Positions 7,666 through 15,799 of a stretch of 64,000 nt of DNA are shown piece after piece. Numbering within the stretch: position 1 is the stretch's first letter; each line of letters starts with the position of its first letter. The stretch lies in NCBI GenBank assembly GCA_902826695.1, contig CADEFU010000001.1:359764-423763 (forward strand). The letters are read 5' to 3'. The position numbers and the translations under genes were made by a program. Source of the stretch: an uncultured Alphaproteobacteria bacterium (lineage in GTDB: Bacteria; Pseudomonadota; Alphaproteobacteria; Micropepsales; Micropepsaceae). The notes below the pieces were generated by a model. That model ran no database searches. It saw nothing but the letters and a program-made list of their open reading frames with translations, and was not told the DNA's origin.

Positions 7666-9092
7666 CGACGGATACCGGCCGCTTGGCCCACCGCGCCCTC
7701 GCGGTAGAACGTGTTGAAGGTGTCGAAGGGGTAGATTTTGCCGTCGGGTTCGACGAAGTGCACGCAGCTTCGTTTCACGCCGCCGAGGTCGAAGTTGAAG
7801 CGGTCCATGAACTGCACGATGACGACGCGGAACGTGTGTGCGTATGCGATCTCTTGCGGGACGGCCGCTTCGGGTAGGCAGCAAAGGACGGCGGCGAGCT
7901 TTTCCGACGTGTCGGCGGCGGCGGTCGAGAGCGAGAGCAGGTCGAACATGCGTTTGCGCAGTTCGGGGAAGTTCTCGAACGTCACGGTGTTTGGGGCCGC
8001 TTCGACCAACACCTCGCGCGGGATCATCGACGTGATTGGCGCCACCTGCTTTCCGTTGCGCAGCCCGTAGCCGATCGAGATGGCGTCGGGGTTGCAGGGG
8101 AGCGGGATCATGTCTTCGAGGGCGAAGACGCCGGCCTTTGCCACCTCGCGGCGGACGTCGGAGAGCAGCACGCGGTTCTTGCGCGGATCGAAGCCGTCGT
8201 TGCGGCCGGCGTCTTGCACGGGCTGCAGCGTCACGCCGCGCACGCAGCGCCATTCCAGCGCGTGGCGGACGATGTCGGGCACCTCTTCGTCGTTCACGCC
8301 TTTCTTTACGGTGACGACGAGTGTGGTCGAGATGTTGTGTTTCTCCAACGCTTCGAGGGCTTGTTGGCGCACGCTGCGCAGGTCGGCGCCGCGCAGGTTC
8401 ATCAGCGCGTCGCGCTTCAGCGAGTCGAACTGCAGGTAGACTTCGAAGCGCGGCATGTAGGTCGCAAGGCGTGCCGCGAACTCAGGCTCGCGCGCGATGC
8501 GGATGCCGTTCGTGTTGATCATCAGGTGGCGGATCGGGCGGCGCTTGGCGGCGTCGAGGATTTCGAAGAACTGCGGATGGATCGTGGGCTCGCCGCCCGA
8601 GATTTGCACGAGGTCGGGCTCGCCTTCGCTCTGCACCAGCGTGTCCATCATCGCTTCGATGGTGACGAGGTCGCGGTGGCCGGTGCGCTTTACCGATGAA
8701 TCGGCGAAGCAAACGGGGCAGGAGAGGTTGCAGGCTTCGTTCACCTCCAGGATCGCGAGGCACGAGTGCTGTTCGTGATCGGGGCAGAGGCCGCAGTCAT
8801 AGGGGCAACCGCGCTCGGTGTGCGTTTGAGGTGCTAGCGGGCGGTCGCCGGGTTTGAGGTAGTCCTTGCAGCTCTTCCAATAGGTCGCGTCGCTCGAGAT
8901 CAACGTCTTTTGTACGCCGTGTTCGGTGCAACGCTTTTGGTAGAAGACGTCATCACCCTCGATCAGGATTTTTGCGGGCACGAGTTTGAGGCAGGTCTCG
9001 CAGAGGCTCGTCGTCTGCGCGTGGAAGAGGTAGGGCGCCGACTTGCGGATGGGGAGGGCGGTGGTTGCGGTGAGATCGAGGGGCTTGTTCAT
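7662..9092 (-). CDS. COG1964 radical SAM enzyme, tetraether-synthase (Tes)-like
   Basis: 476 residues. N-terminal CETCLKLVPAK ... RCTEHG (about 31-59) is a C-x2-C/C-x2-H metal site of rubredoxin type. GCPYDCGLCPDHEQHSC (about 94-110) is a cysteine cluster that may bind an auxiliary Fe-S cluster. ACNLSCPVC (about 119-127) is the CX3CX2C radical SAM motif, followed by QISGGEPT. Conserved C-terminal elements include PLPCNPDAISIGYG and RSCVHFVEPDGKIYPFDTFN. This order is that of COG1964, the family of archaeal MJ0619/Tes, which joins lipid chains through C-C bonds at terminal methyl carbons. In a bacterium the substrate is unproven; a lipid chain fits the context (ceramidase-like and Lgt-like genes upstream, membrane proteins downstream). 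Coupled by ATGA on both sides. Confidence 0.85.
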   Translation of the reverse strand: MNKPLDLTATTALPIRKSAPYLFHAQTTSLCETCLKLVPAKILIEGDDVFYQKRCTEHGVQKTLISSDATYWKSCKDYLKPGDRPLAPQTHTERGCPYDCGLCPDHEQHSCLAILEVNEACNLSCPVCFADSSVKRTGHRDLVTIEAMMDTLVQSEGEPDLVQISGGEPTIHPQFFEILDAAKRRPIRHLMINTNGIRIAREPEFAARLATYMPRFEVYLQFDSLKRDALMNLRGADLRSVRQQALEALEKHNISTTLVVTVKKGVNDEEVPDIVRHALEWRCVRGVTLQPVQDAGRNDGFDPRKNRVLLSDVRREVAKAGVFALEDMIPLPCNPDAISIGYGLRNGKQVAPITSMIPREVLVEAAPNTVTFENFPELRKRMFDLLSLSTAAADTSEKLAAVLCCLPEAAVPQEIAYAHTFRVVIVQFMDRFNFDLGGVKRSCVHFVEPDGKIYPFDTFNTFYREGAVGQAAGIRR

Positions 9093-9454
9093 GCGTTGAT
9101 TGTAGCACTTCCCCGGGTAGTACAGGCGTTCGTGGCTGTGAGACCACGCGGGGTGGGGGATACCCCGGCGTGATTTGGGCGAACAACCCCATGTACCCTG
9201 GCGTCAAGAGCCGAAACGAGCTGGCGCGCTTCGCGGACGAGCCCGCGCAAGGCGTCCGCTTCGCGCAACCAAGCGCTGCCCCGGGTGCCGTGCTTCCATG
9301 CGTTGCGATTGCCCCCGCGAGCTCCGCCGCGCGCGCCGTGAAAGCGGCAAACGCGATAGCCCCGAACCGCCGGGGCCCGGCACGGCCGCTGCGTTCGCTT
9401 CGAGCGGGCATGGCAACGCGGTGCTGCTTGGAGCCTTCTTACGCTTGAGCACAT
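9089..9454 (-). CDS. HGG-type small basic protein (CxARSKRTxxPCRAPAV family)
   Basis: 121 residues. RCHARSKRTQRPCRAPAV then CRFHGARGGA and GNRNAWKHG (about residues 13-58) is a conserved small-protein signature common in Alphaproteobacteria, with Cys and His residues spaced like a small metal site. Function is not established; many relatives sit near phage or mobile DNA, but no such genes are here. Start at 9454 preferred over a GTG at 9484 because AAAGGA lies 7 bases upstream. First gene of the radical SAM operon, coupled to it by an ATGA overlap; the C-terminal 40 residues look unstructured and may reflect extension up to that overlap. Confidence 0.75.
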   Translation of the reverse strand: MCSSVRRLQAAPRCHARSKRTQRPCRAPAVRGYRVCRFHGARGGARGGNRNAWKHGTRGSAWLREADALRGLVREARQLVSALDARVHGVVRPNHAGVSPTPRGLTATNACTTRGSATINA

Positions 9455-9512
9455 GTACGTTTTCCTTTCGTGGCGGCGAGGCACATCTGCTTAGTTTGCC
9501 ATAAGTTGAAGA

Positions 9513-9541
9513 AATATAGAACTAAACAAGAACTTAGGCAA
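9513..9541 (-). promoter_or_regulatory. Sigma-70-like promoter for the radical SAM operon
   Basis: Read on the minus strand: TTGCCT (-35, 9536-9541), exactly 17 bp, TATATT (-10, 9513-9518). It sits in an AT-rich island unusual for this GC-rich window, about 50 bp before the start of the HGG gene. It separates the radical SAM operon from the Lgt-like gene, so the two lipid-related operons can be expressed independently. Confidence 0.6.
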
Positions 9542-9569
9542 GTGCAACAGTAGACCTGGTCGCGGTGCC

Positions 9570-10286
9570 TCAGGTGGTGCTCGTCGATCGACGGATCATG
9601 AGGAATCCATAGATCACGAGGCCCAAGCACATCAGATGGAAATGATTTAGCGGTCCCACCAGGGGCGGATAGGGCTTGAGGAATTCCCAGACAAAGCGTT
9701 GGGCGCCGTAGGCGATGGCTAGCCAGTAGAAGCCATCGCGCATGGCCCACGGTTGGCGGCTGCGCAGGCCCGAGATGAACGCGGCGAGAAAGAGGGCCAT
9801 TGAGAGTGACTCGTAGACCTGCACGGGGTGGCGGCCGATGCCGTCGCCAAGGTCTACGGCCCAGGGTAATGGTGTCGGCGTGCCGAACGTGTGGTCAGGG
9901 AGGCCCGCGAACAGGCAGCCCCAGCGACCGACCGCGACGCCTGCCGCGAACGGGCCGGCGAAGACGATGCCGGTGGACATGCGGATGCCGCAGGCGAGTT
10001 TGTAGAGCTCGACGGCAACGATGGCGCCGACGAGAGCGCCTGCCACCGAGTGCGCGAGGGCGAAGACGGCTTGGCCGACGAACGTGAACGTGCCGGCGAG
10101 ATACGCGCCCGCAATGGCGCCGACGGCGAGGCTGGCGAAGTAGCCGCCGTCGGCGACGCGCGCGACCTCGGCCGTCGCTTCCTTCAGACGCCAACGATAG
10201 AGCGCGACGCCCACTGCCATGCCCGCACCCCACGCCAGCGCATCGAAGGCGAGGTGGTAAGCGGGGTTCGTGGGGATCGCGATCAT
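9570..10286 (-). CDS. Short Lgt-like prolipoprotein diacylglyceryl transferase family protein
   Basis: 238 residues, about six to seven membrane helices. The segment VGRWGCLFAGLPDHTFGTP then PWAVDLGD and RHPVQVYESL (about residues 121-158) matches the Lgt core (GRxGN ... PW ... HPxQxYE), and AHSVAGALVGA (near 80-90) matches the region of Lgt that carries the essential His. True Lgt transfers diacylglycerol from phosphatidylglycerol to the lipobox Cys. This copy is shorter than the usual 260-300 residues and has Cys in place of the usual Asn of GRIGN, so it may be a paralogue with another acceptor. Coupled to the ceramidase-like gene by ATGA (10283-10286). Confidence 0.82.
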   Translation of the reverse strand: MIAIPTNPAYHLAFDALAWGAGMAVGVALYRWRLKEATAEVARVADGGYFASLAVGAIAGAYLAGTFTFVGQAVFALAHSVAGALVGAIVAVELYKLACGIRMSTGIVFAGPFAAGVAVGRWGCLFAGLPDHTFGTPTPLPWAVDLGDGIGRHPVQVYESLSMALFLAAFISGLRSRQPWAMRDGFYWLAIAYGAQRFVWEFLKPYPPLVGPLNHFHLMCLGLVIYGFLMIRRSTSTT

Positions 10287-10963
10287 GCGGCTTTTGCAGC
10301 AGCTTCCGTGCTTCGGCCGGTTTCGAGCGTGATCAGCGCTTGCATAACTGCGAACGCTGCTGCCGAAAGGAAGACGTGCCACAGGAAGTGCGTGCCCATG
10401 GGAACGGTGTCGCACATGCTGCCGTCAATCGAACGGAAGGTTAGCGCGGCCATTGCGGAGGTTATGGCGATTCCTCCGATCAGCGCGGCTTTTTTGGACG
10501 CGGCGTAGCTGCGGACGATGAGCCAGATCGCGATCGTGATGATGAACGGTGCCATCACGGACCAGCCGCCGCGCACGGGTAGGTCGGCGAAGCGCACAGC
10601 GACTGCGAGCGCGATGGCGCCAGCGGTCACGAGGACACCCTCGCGCCACGGGGCGACGTAGCGTGCCCACAAGACGATTGCGACGGCTACGAAGACCAAC
10701 GCTGGGAGAACATCCAACGTTAATGCCCAGCGCGTTCGCAGGCCGTGCCACAGGATGCTCCCGAGGCCGTTCGTAATCAGCAGCGCGCAAAGGGCGTAGA
10801 ACGACAGTGCGTTGGGTGTCCGGCGCATGACGCTGACGAGCGCGAAGAGGCCGAAGACGACGATGATGCCGCTGGAGATGGCGTTCGCGGGTTCGACGGG
10901 GAAGATGCCGGTGATTGCTGCAGGGGTCTCGCAGTACTGCGGGCCGAACGGTGGGGTGCTCAA
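10283..10963 (-). CDS. Alkaline ceramidase-like (CREST family) membrane hydrolase
   Basis: 226 residues, seven predicted membrane helices. CREST-superfamily landmarks are present: YCETPAAITGIFPVEPANAI (about 10-29) with the conserved Glu/Asn pair, NGLGSILWHG (about 65-74) with Ser and His, an Asp near 84 (TLDVLP), and GTHFLWHVF (about 191-199) with the His-x3-His pair. These residues build the zinc site in ceramidases and related amide hydrolases. Substrate could be a ceramide or another N-acyl lipid; sphingolipids do occur in some Alphaproteobacteria. Translationally coupled to MOSC upstream and the Lgt-like gene downstream. Confidence 0.8.
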   Translation of the reverse strand: MSTPPFGPQYCETPAAITGIFPVEPANAISSGIIVVFGLFALVSVMRRTPNALSFYALCALLITNGLGSILWHGLRTRWALTLDVLPALVFVAVAIVLWARYVAPWREGVLVTAGAIALAVAVRFADLPVRGGWSVMAPFIITIAIWLIVRSYAASKKAALIGGIAITSAMAALTFRSIDGSMCDTVPMGTHFLWHVFLSAAAFAVMQALITLETGRSTEAAAKAA

Positions 10964-11496
10964 ACGGGTTTCAGCCTTTCGTGGGGTGCGGTGGGCAATT
11001 CGGCTTGGATAGGATCACCGTTAGCAACATCGCCGGTTTTGATGACGATTGCCATCACGCCCGCCTTTCGGATTAAGCCGTCGGGCGTGCGTTCCAGCAG
11101 CGCTTCCATGAGCCCTGGTTGAATGCCGTCGAGTTGGGTGCACGGATTGCGCAAGCCCGTGATTTCGATCGCCGCATCTCCCAGGTGCAGGCGCGTGCCG
11201 CGGGGCAGGGCTAGGAGATCGATTCCGCTGGTCGTGATGTTTTCGCCCATCTGGCCCGGCGCGATGTCGAAGCCTTTCCCGCGCAGTTCGTCGAAGAGTT
11301 CTGCGTGGATCAGGTGGACTTGGCGCAAGTTCGGTGCGGATGGATTGGCGGCGACGCGCGAGCGGTGTTTTACCGTCGTGCCCATGTGGGCGTCGCCTTC
11401 GACGCCGAGCCCCTCGAGCAGGCGGATACGATCGCGCGTCGGCTTCGACATTGTGTGCGTCGGGCTGATGGCAAGAGCTATGACGCGTGCGCTCAT
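10960..11496 (-). CDS. MOSC domain protein
   Basis: 178 residues, a single MOSC (molybdenum cofactor sulfurase C-terminal) domain. Recognisable parts are [13 protein letters not shown] (near 27-39), [21 protein letters not shown] (near 84-94), and the conserved cysteine in [10 protein letters not shown] (near 114-123), proposed in the family to handle sulfur or bind the molybdenum cofactor. The N-terminal MOSC beta-barrel domain (MOSC_N) is absent. Stop overlaps the ceramidase-like start, and its own start overlaps the DUF1289 stop, both ATGA. Enzymatic role unknown. Confidence 0.9.
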   Translation of the reverse strand: MSARVIALAISPTHTMSKPTRDRIRLLEGLGVEGDAHMGTTVKHRSRVAANPSAPNLRQVHLIHAELFDELRGKGFDIAPGQMGENITTSGIDLLALPRGTRLHLGDAAIEITGLRNPCTQLDGIQPGLMEALLERTPDGLIRKAGVMAIVIKTGDVANGDPIQAELPTAPHERLKPV

Positions 11497-11711
11497 GTAC
11501 CGGGGAGCCTGTACAACTTCGCACGAGCATCGCGGTCGGCGATCTTTTCCTTGCGTGCCTCAAGCTGGTTCATGATCGCGCGGCGGCGGTCGGATGGGAG
11601 CGAACTCCAGCCACCGATCTCAGCCATCGACCGGCCGCAACCCAGGCACCAACCTGTCGTAGCGTCAATGGCGCAGACCTTAATGCAGGGGCTTTCGATG
11701 GAGGTGGTCAT
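11493..11711 (-). CDS. DUF1289 cysteine-cluster protein
   Basis: 72 residues. [20 protein letters not shown] carries the DUF1289 pattern C-x3-C-x8-C-x2-C (about residues 7-23), probably an Fe-S or zinc site, followed by the usual [18 protein letters not shown]. Start at 11711 (MTTSIESP) has AGAGGG upstream; the frame extends further to 11780 without similarity. First gene of a four-gene operon joined throughout by 4-bp overlaps. Biological role of DUF1289 is not known; pairing with MOSC suggests sulfur or cofactor handling. Confidence 0.85.
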   Translation of the reverse strand: MTTSIESPCIKVCAIDATTGWCLGCGRSMAEIGGWSSLPSDRRRAIMNQLEARKEKIADRDARAKLYRLPGT

Positions 11712-11751
11712 GCCCTCTGGTAACGCGACCTCAGTGCGCTCACAAGCTGCT

Positions 11752-11780
11752 TTGAAACTGGGCGAGCGGGCCGTTATCAT
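11752..11780 (+). promoter_or_regulatory. Sigma-70-like promoter for the ACAD pair
   Basis: TTGAAA (11752-11757), 17-bp spacer, TATCAT (11775-11780). The predicted transcript would start near 11787, leaving a short leader with AAGGA before the ATG at 11810. The promoter lies in the divergent gap between DUF1289 and the acyl-CoA dehydrogenase genes. Confidence 0.6.
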
Positions 11781-11809
11781 CAGGCTCGAACCTCCTAAGG
11801 ATTGCAGCC

Positions 11810-13003
11810 ATGAATCTTGACTTGAACCCCACTGACGAGGCCTTCCGCAAGGAGGTTCGCGCGTTCATCGCCGGTGCTATGCCAAAGCAACTGAAGGGCA
11901 AATCGCGACGCGAGTACGAGGGCAAGTCCGACTTCTTGGCGTGGCACAAAGCGCTGTACGAGAAGGGTTGGGTGGCACCTTCGTGGCCGAAGGAATACGG
12001 CGGCACCGGCTGGACCTCGACGCAAAAGTATATCTTCAGCGAAGAATGCGCGGCGGCCGACACGCCCATGACGCTGCCGTTCGGGCTCGCGATGGTGGGG
12101 CCGGTCATCTACACCTTCGGCAACGAAGAGCAGAAGAAGGAACACCTGCCGAAGATTCTCTCGGGCGAGCGCTGGTGGTGCCAGGGCTATTCGGAGCCAG
12201 GTTCGGGCTCGGACCTTGCGTCGCTGAAGACGACGGCGGTGCGCGAAGGCGACCACTACATCGTCAACGGCCAGAAGACTTGGACGACGCTGGCGCAGTA
12301 CGCCGACTGGATATTCTGCCTCGTGCGTACGGATGCGAAGGCGAAGCAACAGGAAGGCATTTCGTTCCTGCTCATCGACATGAAGACGCCAGGCGTCACC
12401 GTACGCCCGATCATCACCATGGACGGCGCACATGAGGTGAACGAGGTCTTCCTCGACAACGTGAAGGTTCCGGTCAAGAACTTGATCGGCAAGGAGAACG
12501 AGGGTTGGACCTACGCGAAGTTCCTGCTGGGTCATGAGCGCGCGGGGATCGCGGGCGTCGCGCGTTCGAAGCGCGGGGTCGAGCGACTCAAGAAGCTCGC
12601 CGGTGCGGAGCAGGATGGCGCCGGCAAGAAGCTCATCGACGATCCGCTGTTCGCACGGCACATCTGCGAGCTTGAGATCGACCTGTTGTCGCTCGAGTTC
12701 ACCGAGTTGCGCACGCTGGCGCGGGAGTCGAAGGGTGGGCACGGGCCAGAGGCTTCGATCCTGAAGATCAAGGGTACGGACATTCAGCAGCGGCTGACCG
12801 AGCTTACGATGGAAGCGATCGCCTATTACGGCAACCCGTACCAGCCGTTCGCCCACGACAAGATGACGAACGAATACGTGCCGGGGCCGGACTATTCGCA
12901 CGGCGCCTCGCAAAACTACTTCCTGACGCGGCGTACGTCGATCTACGGCGGCTCGAACGAAATTCAACGCAACATCATTGCGAAGATGGTGCTGGGGCTC
13001 TGA
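11810..13003 (+). CDS. Acyl-CoA dehydrogenase, PimC-like large subunit
   Basis: 397 residues, flavin-dependent acyl-CoA dehydrogenase. [10 protein letters not shown] (about 57-66), [19 protein letters not shown] (about 123-141, the FAD/acyl-CoA contact loop) and the C-terminal [14 protein letters not shown] (about 380-393) are diagnostic. Sequence style matches the large subunit of pimeloyl-CoA (dicarboxylyl-CoA) dehydrogenase and related two-component FadEs. It is followed 61 bp later by a PimD-like partner, and the two likely form a heteromer oxidising acyl- or dicarboxylyl-CoA. AAGGA lies 9 bases before the ATG, and a good promoter lies upstream. The chain-length preference cannot be read from the sequence. 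Confidence 0.9.
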   Translation: MNLDLNPTDEAFRKEVRAFIAGAMPKQLKGKSRREYEGKSDFLAWHKALYEKGWVAPSWPKEYGGTGWTSTQKYIFSEECAAADTPMTLPFGLAMVGPVIYTFGNEEQKKEHLPKILSGERWWCQGYSEPGSGSDLASLKTTAVREGDHYIVNGQKTWTTLAQYADWIFCLVRTDAKAKQQEGISFLLIDMKTPGVTVRPIITMDGAHEVNEVFLDNVKVPVKNLIGKENEGWTYAKFLLGHERAGIAGVARSKRGVERLKKLAGAEQDGAGKKLIDDPLFARHICELEIDLLSLEFTELRTLARESKGGHGPEASILKIKGTDIQQRLTELTMEAIAYYGNPYQPFAHDKMTNEYVPGPDYSHGASQNYFLTRRTSIYGGSNEIQRNIIAKMVLGL

Positions 13004-13064
13004 TTGCGCCCCCGCGCCCAATTCGCTATCAGCATCGCAACTCAGACATACGGAAGCGCCCCAA

Positions 13065-14195
13065 ATGGATTTTTCCTTCACCGAAGAACAGACGCTGCTT
13101 CGCAATAGCGTCCAGAAGTTCGTGCAGAACGGTTACACGTTCGACATGCGCCGCGCGATCGCGAAAAGCGAGACGGGCTGGAAGCGGGAGAACTGGAAGC
13201 AGTTCGCCGAGCTCGGCCTCTTGGGGGCGCCGTTTGCGGAAGATTTCGGCGGCTTGGGCGGCGGTCCGGTCGAAACCATGATCATCATGGAAGAGTTCGG
13301 CCGCGGAATGGTGATCGAACCGTATCTGGGAACGGTCGTCCTTGCCGGTGGGTTTCTGTCCCACGGGGCGTCGAAGGCGCAGAAAGAGCACTTCATTCCT
13401 GAGATCATCGAGGGCAAGCGCGTGTTCGCGTTTGCGTTCGCCGAACCGCAGGGGCGCTACAACTTGGCCGATCTCGCCGTGACGGCGAAGAAGTCGGGCG
13501 CAGGCTACACGTTGAACGGCCACAAGGCGGTCGTGATCGGTGCGCCGTGGGCAGACAGCCTGATCGTCACCGCACGCACGGGCGGCGGACAGCGCGACGA
13601 GAAGGGCGTCTCGGTCTTCGTCGTCGATAAGAAGGCCAAGGGCGTGTCGTGCCGCGACTATCCGACGGTCGATGGTTTGCGGGCTTCGGAAGTGACGTTT
13701 GAGAACGTGGCGTTGGGTGCCGACGCATTGATCGGTCACGAAGGCGACGGGCTGCCGCTGGTCGAGCGCGTCGTCGATGAAGGGATCGCCGCACTGTCGG
13801 CGGAAGCCATCGGCGCGATGAAGGTCTTGAACGACGCGACTGTCGAATACTGCAAGACGCGTAAGCAATTCGGCGTGCCGATCGGTAAGTTCCAAGTGCT
13901 GCAGCACCGCATGGTCGACATGTTTATGAACTACGAGCAGTCTGTGTCGATCACGTACATGGTGACGCTGAAGCTCAACGAGAGCGACACGGAGCGCAAG
14001 AAGGCCGCCTCAGCCGCGAAGGTTCAGATCGGCAAGGCTGGTCGCTTCATCGGTCAGAACGCGGTGCAGCTGCATGGCGGCATGGGCATGACGGACGAGC
14101 TCAACGTCGGCCACTACTTCAAGCGCCTGACCATGATCGACACGATGTTCGGGAACGTGGATCACCATTTGAAGCGGTATGCTTCGCTCGACTAG
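13065..14195 (+). CDS. Acyl-CoA dehydrogenase, PimD-like small subunit
   Basis: 376 residues. LGLLGAPFAEDFGGLGGGPV (about 53-72), FAFAEPQGRYNLADLAVTAK and the C-terminal LHGGMGMTDELNVGHYFKRL (about 334-353) match the small-subunit branch of pimeloyl-CoA-dehydrogenase-like enzymes. The S-G-S-D loop of the large subunit is replaced by QGRYNLAD, typical of this branch. Start at 13065 (MDFSFTEEQ) chosen for family fit over an in-frame ATG 87 bp upstream inside the previous gene. Probable complex partner of the preceding enzyme. Its stop overlaps the convergent sensor-kinase stop by 3 bp. Confidence 0.88.
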   Translation: MDFSFTEEQTLLRNSVQKFVQNGYTFDMRRAIAKSETGWKRENWKQFAELGLLGAPFAEDFGGLGGGPVETMIIMEEFGRGMVIEPYLGTVVLAGGFLSHGASKAQKEHFIPEIIEGKRVFAFAFAEPQGRYNLADLAVTAKKSGAGYTLNGHKAVVIGAPWADSLIVTARTGGGQRDEKGVSVFVVDKKAKGVSCRDYPTVDGLRASEVTFENVALGADALIGHEGDGLPLVERVVDEGIAALSAEAIGAMKVLNDATVEYCKTRKQFGVPIGKFQVLQHRMVDMFMNYEQSVSITYMVTLKLNESDTERKKAASAAKVQIGKAGRFIGQNAVQLHGGMGMTDELNVGHYFKRLTMIDTMFGNVDHHLKRYASLD

Positions 14196-15649
14196 AGAAC
14201 GGTCGCCAACCTGATCGGTACCGGTTGCGGTGCGCTGAGGCGTTCCCGAGGGAACGTGCAGATCACGGTCGTGCCTTTGCCGAGCACGCTATCGAGCGTG
14301 ACCTTGCCGCCGTGGGCTTCGACGAGTCCGCGGACAATGGGAAGGCCGAGGCCCGTGCCCTTTTCGCGTGTGGCGACGTCGTGCCGGCCTTGGCCGAACG
14401 CTTCGAAGATCGTGTGGACGTCAGCAGGGTCGATACCGGTGCCGGTGTCTACCACGCCGATCGTCATGCCGCCGCCCTGAGCACGTCTGGCAAAGACGGT
14501 GACAGTGCCTCCGGCCTTTGTGAATTTCACTGCGTTCGAAAGAAGGTTCAGCAGAATTTGACGGAAGGCGCGGTCGTCCGCGAGCAGATGCGGCAGGTTC
14601 GCATCGATGTCGGCGCGCAGCGCGATCGCCGATTGCCCGACGCGCACCTCGAACATCGTGAGCGCGTTCGCGATGGCCTTGGCGACATCAATCTCCTCGG
14701 CGCGGACAACGAAGCGGCCAGCCTCGATCCGCGACAGGTCGAGCACGTCGTTGATGAGGCCCAGGAGATGCTGACCGCTCTCGTGGATGTTGCCGGCGTA
14801 GTCCAGATATTGTGGCTTCCCGAGCTTGCCGAAGACCTCGTCCCGCATGATTTCCGAGAAACCCAAGATGGCGTTGAGTGGCGTGCGCAGCTCGTGGCTC
14901 ATGTTGGCAAGGAATTCCGACTTCGCCTGACTTGCGGCTTCGGCGCGTTGGCGCGCCTTGTCGGATTCGATTTTGGCCGCGGTCAGCTGCTCGATGAGTT
15001 CGTTCTTGTCTTCGCGCAACGAGAACATGTCGCACGACGTGAGATAGAGTTGCCGCGCGAGGTACGCCATGAAGAGGCATAGGCCGACGCCAAGCGTGGC
15101 CAGGCCGAAGTAGAACGAGGTGCCCTCGAACAACGGCGGCAAGATCAACGCCATCGTGTAGGGAACCTGCGTTGAGACCAGCATAGGTGGGCTCGACGAC
15201 TGAAGTGCCGCGCACGCCGCCACGCTGCAGGCGTAGACGAGTGCAATCAGCAAGTGCCCGGTCATCGGGCAGTAGCTCCAAAATAGCAGCGCAGGTGCCG
15301 TCCAAGCCATTGCCGACATTGCGCCGACAAATGCTGCCGCGGTCGTCCAGCGAGGGAGGTCGGCGAGATGCTTTTGGGTGCGGTTGAAGACCGAGTATAC
15401 GGCGAATTGGACTATGGACGTGACAGTGAGAACCGCCACCCAGGTCGCCAATTGCCAGCCGGGCACCCAGGGCGCGAGCATAAGGCTCATGACCGTGCCG
15501 AACACCGGCATGGCGAACGCCGTCGGTCCCAGATTGCGCAGCACCAACTCAAGCTGATCGTGCTGGAGCTTTGCCAATCGTGCAGGCGAAAGCGCTCGCG
15601 TTTGCGCGAAAGCGGTGTCGCCAATGTATGCAGCGGCCTTCCCGAGCAC
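14192..15649 (-). CDS. Membrane sensor histidine kinase
   Basis: 485 residues. Five to six membrane helices (about 40-205), a short coiled-coil (about 211-245), then a HisKA domain with phospho-accepting His252 in NMSHELRTPLNAI and an HATPase_c domain with the N box (NLLSNAVKF), G1 box (VVDTGTGID) and G2 box (GTGLGLPIV). No periplasmic sensing domain of size is visible, so the signal is probably sensed in or near the membrane. Starts with GTG at 15649 behind GGGGAA. There is no response regulator next to it (orphan kinase). PleC/DivJ-type alphaproteobacterial kinases have this layout, but no specific identity is claimed. Confidence 0.9.
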   Translation of the reverse strand: MLGKAAAYIGDTAFAQTRALSPARLAKLQHDQLELVLRNLGPTAFAMPVFGTVMSLMLAPWVPGWQLATWVAVLTVTSIVQFAVYSVFNRTQKHLADLPRWTTAAAFVGAMSAMAWTAPALLFWSYCPMTGHLLIALVYACSVAACAALQSSSPPMLVSTQVPYTMALILPPLFEGTSFYFGLATLGVGLCLFMAYLARQLYLTSCDMFSLREDKNELIEQLTAAKIESDKARQRAEAASQAKSEFLANMSHELRTPLNAILGFSEIMRDEVFGKLGKPQYLDYAGNIHESGQHLLGLINDVLDLSRIEAGRFVVRAEEIDVAKAIANALTMFEVRVGQSAIALRADIDANLPHLLADDRAFRQILLNLLSNAVKFTKAGGTVTVFARRAQGGGMTIGVVDTGTGIDPADVHTIFEAFGQGRHDVATREKGTGLGLPIVRGLVEAHGGKVTLDSVLGKGTTVICTFPRERLSAPQPVPIRLATVL

Positions 15650-15799
15650 GTGCCGTTCCCCAATACGAAATCGGGCGATCTTCGCATGGCAGCCGTTAAA
15701 GAAGGCTGGGGCAGGGCGGCTTCTCCGCGAGCTTGGCGCTTGCTTCGCGTGCTCGCATGGTTACGTTTGTCTAAACATCCCTGCGGAACGGATCAGGTC

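Noticed and set aside
9089-9454. HGG-type gene as evidence for a phage remnant
   Set aside because: Some relatives lie near phage genes, but no other phage-like gene is present and it is coupled to the radical SAM gene.
11795-13105. A 436-codon open frame antisense to the first ACAD
   Set aside because: Covers a gene with complete ACAD motifs; a shadow frame.
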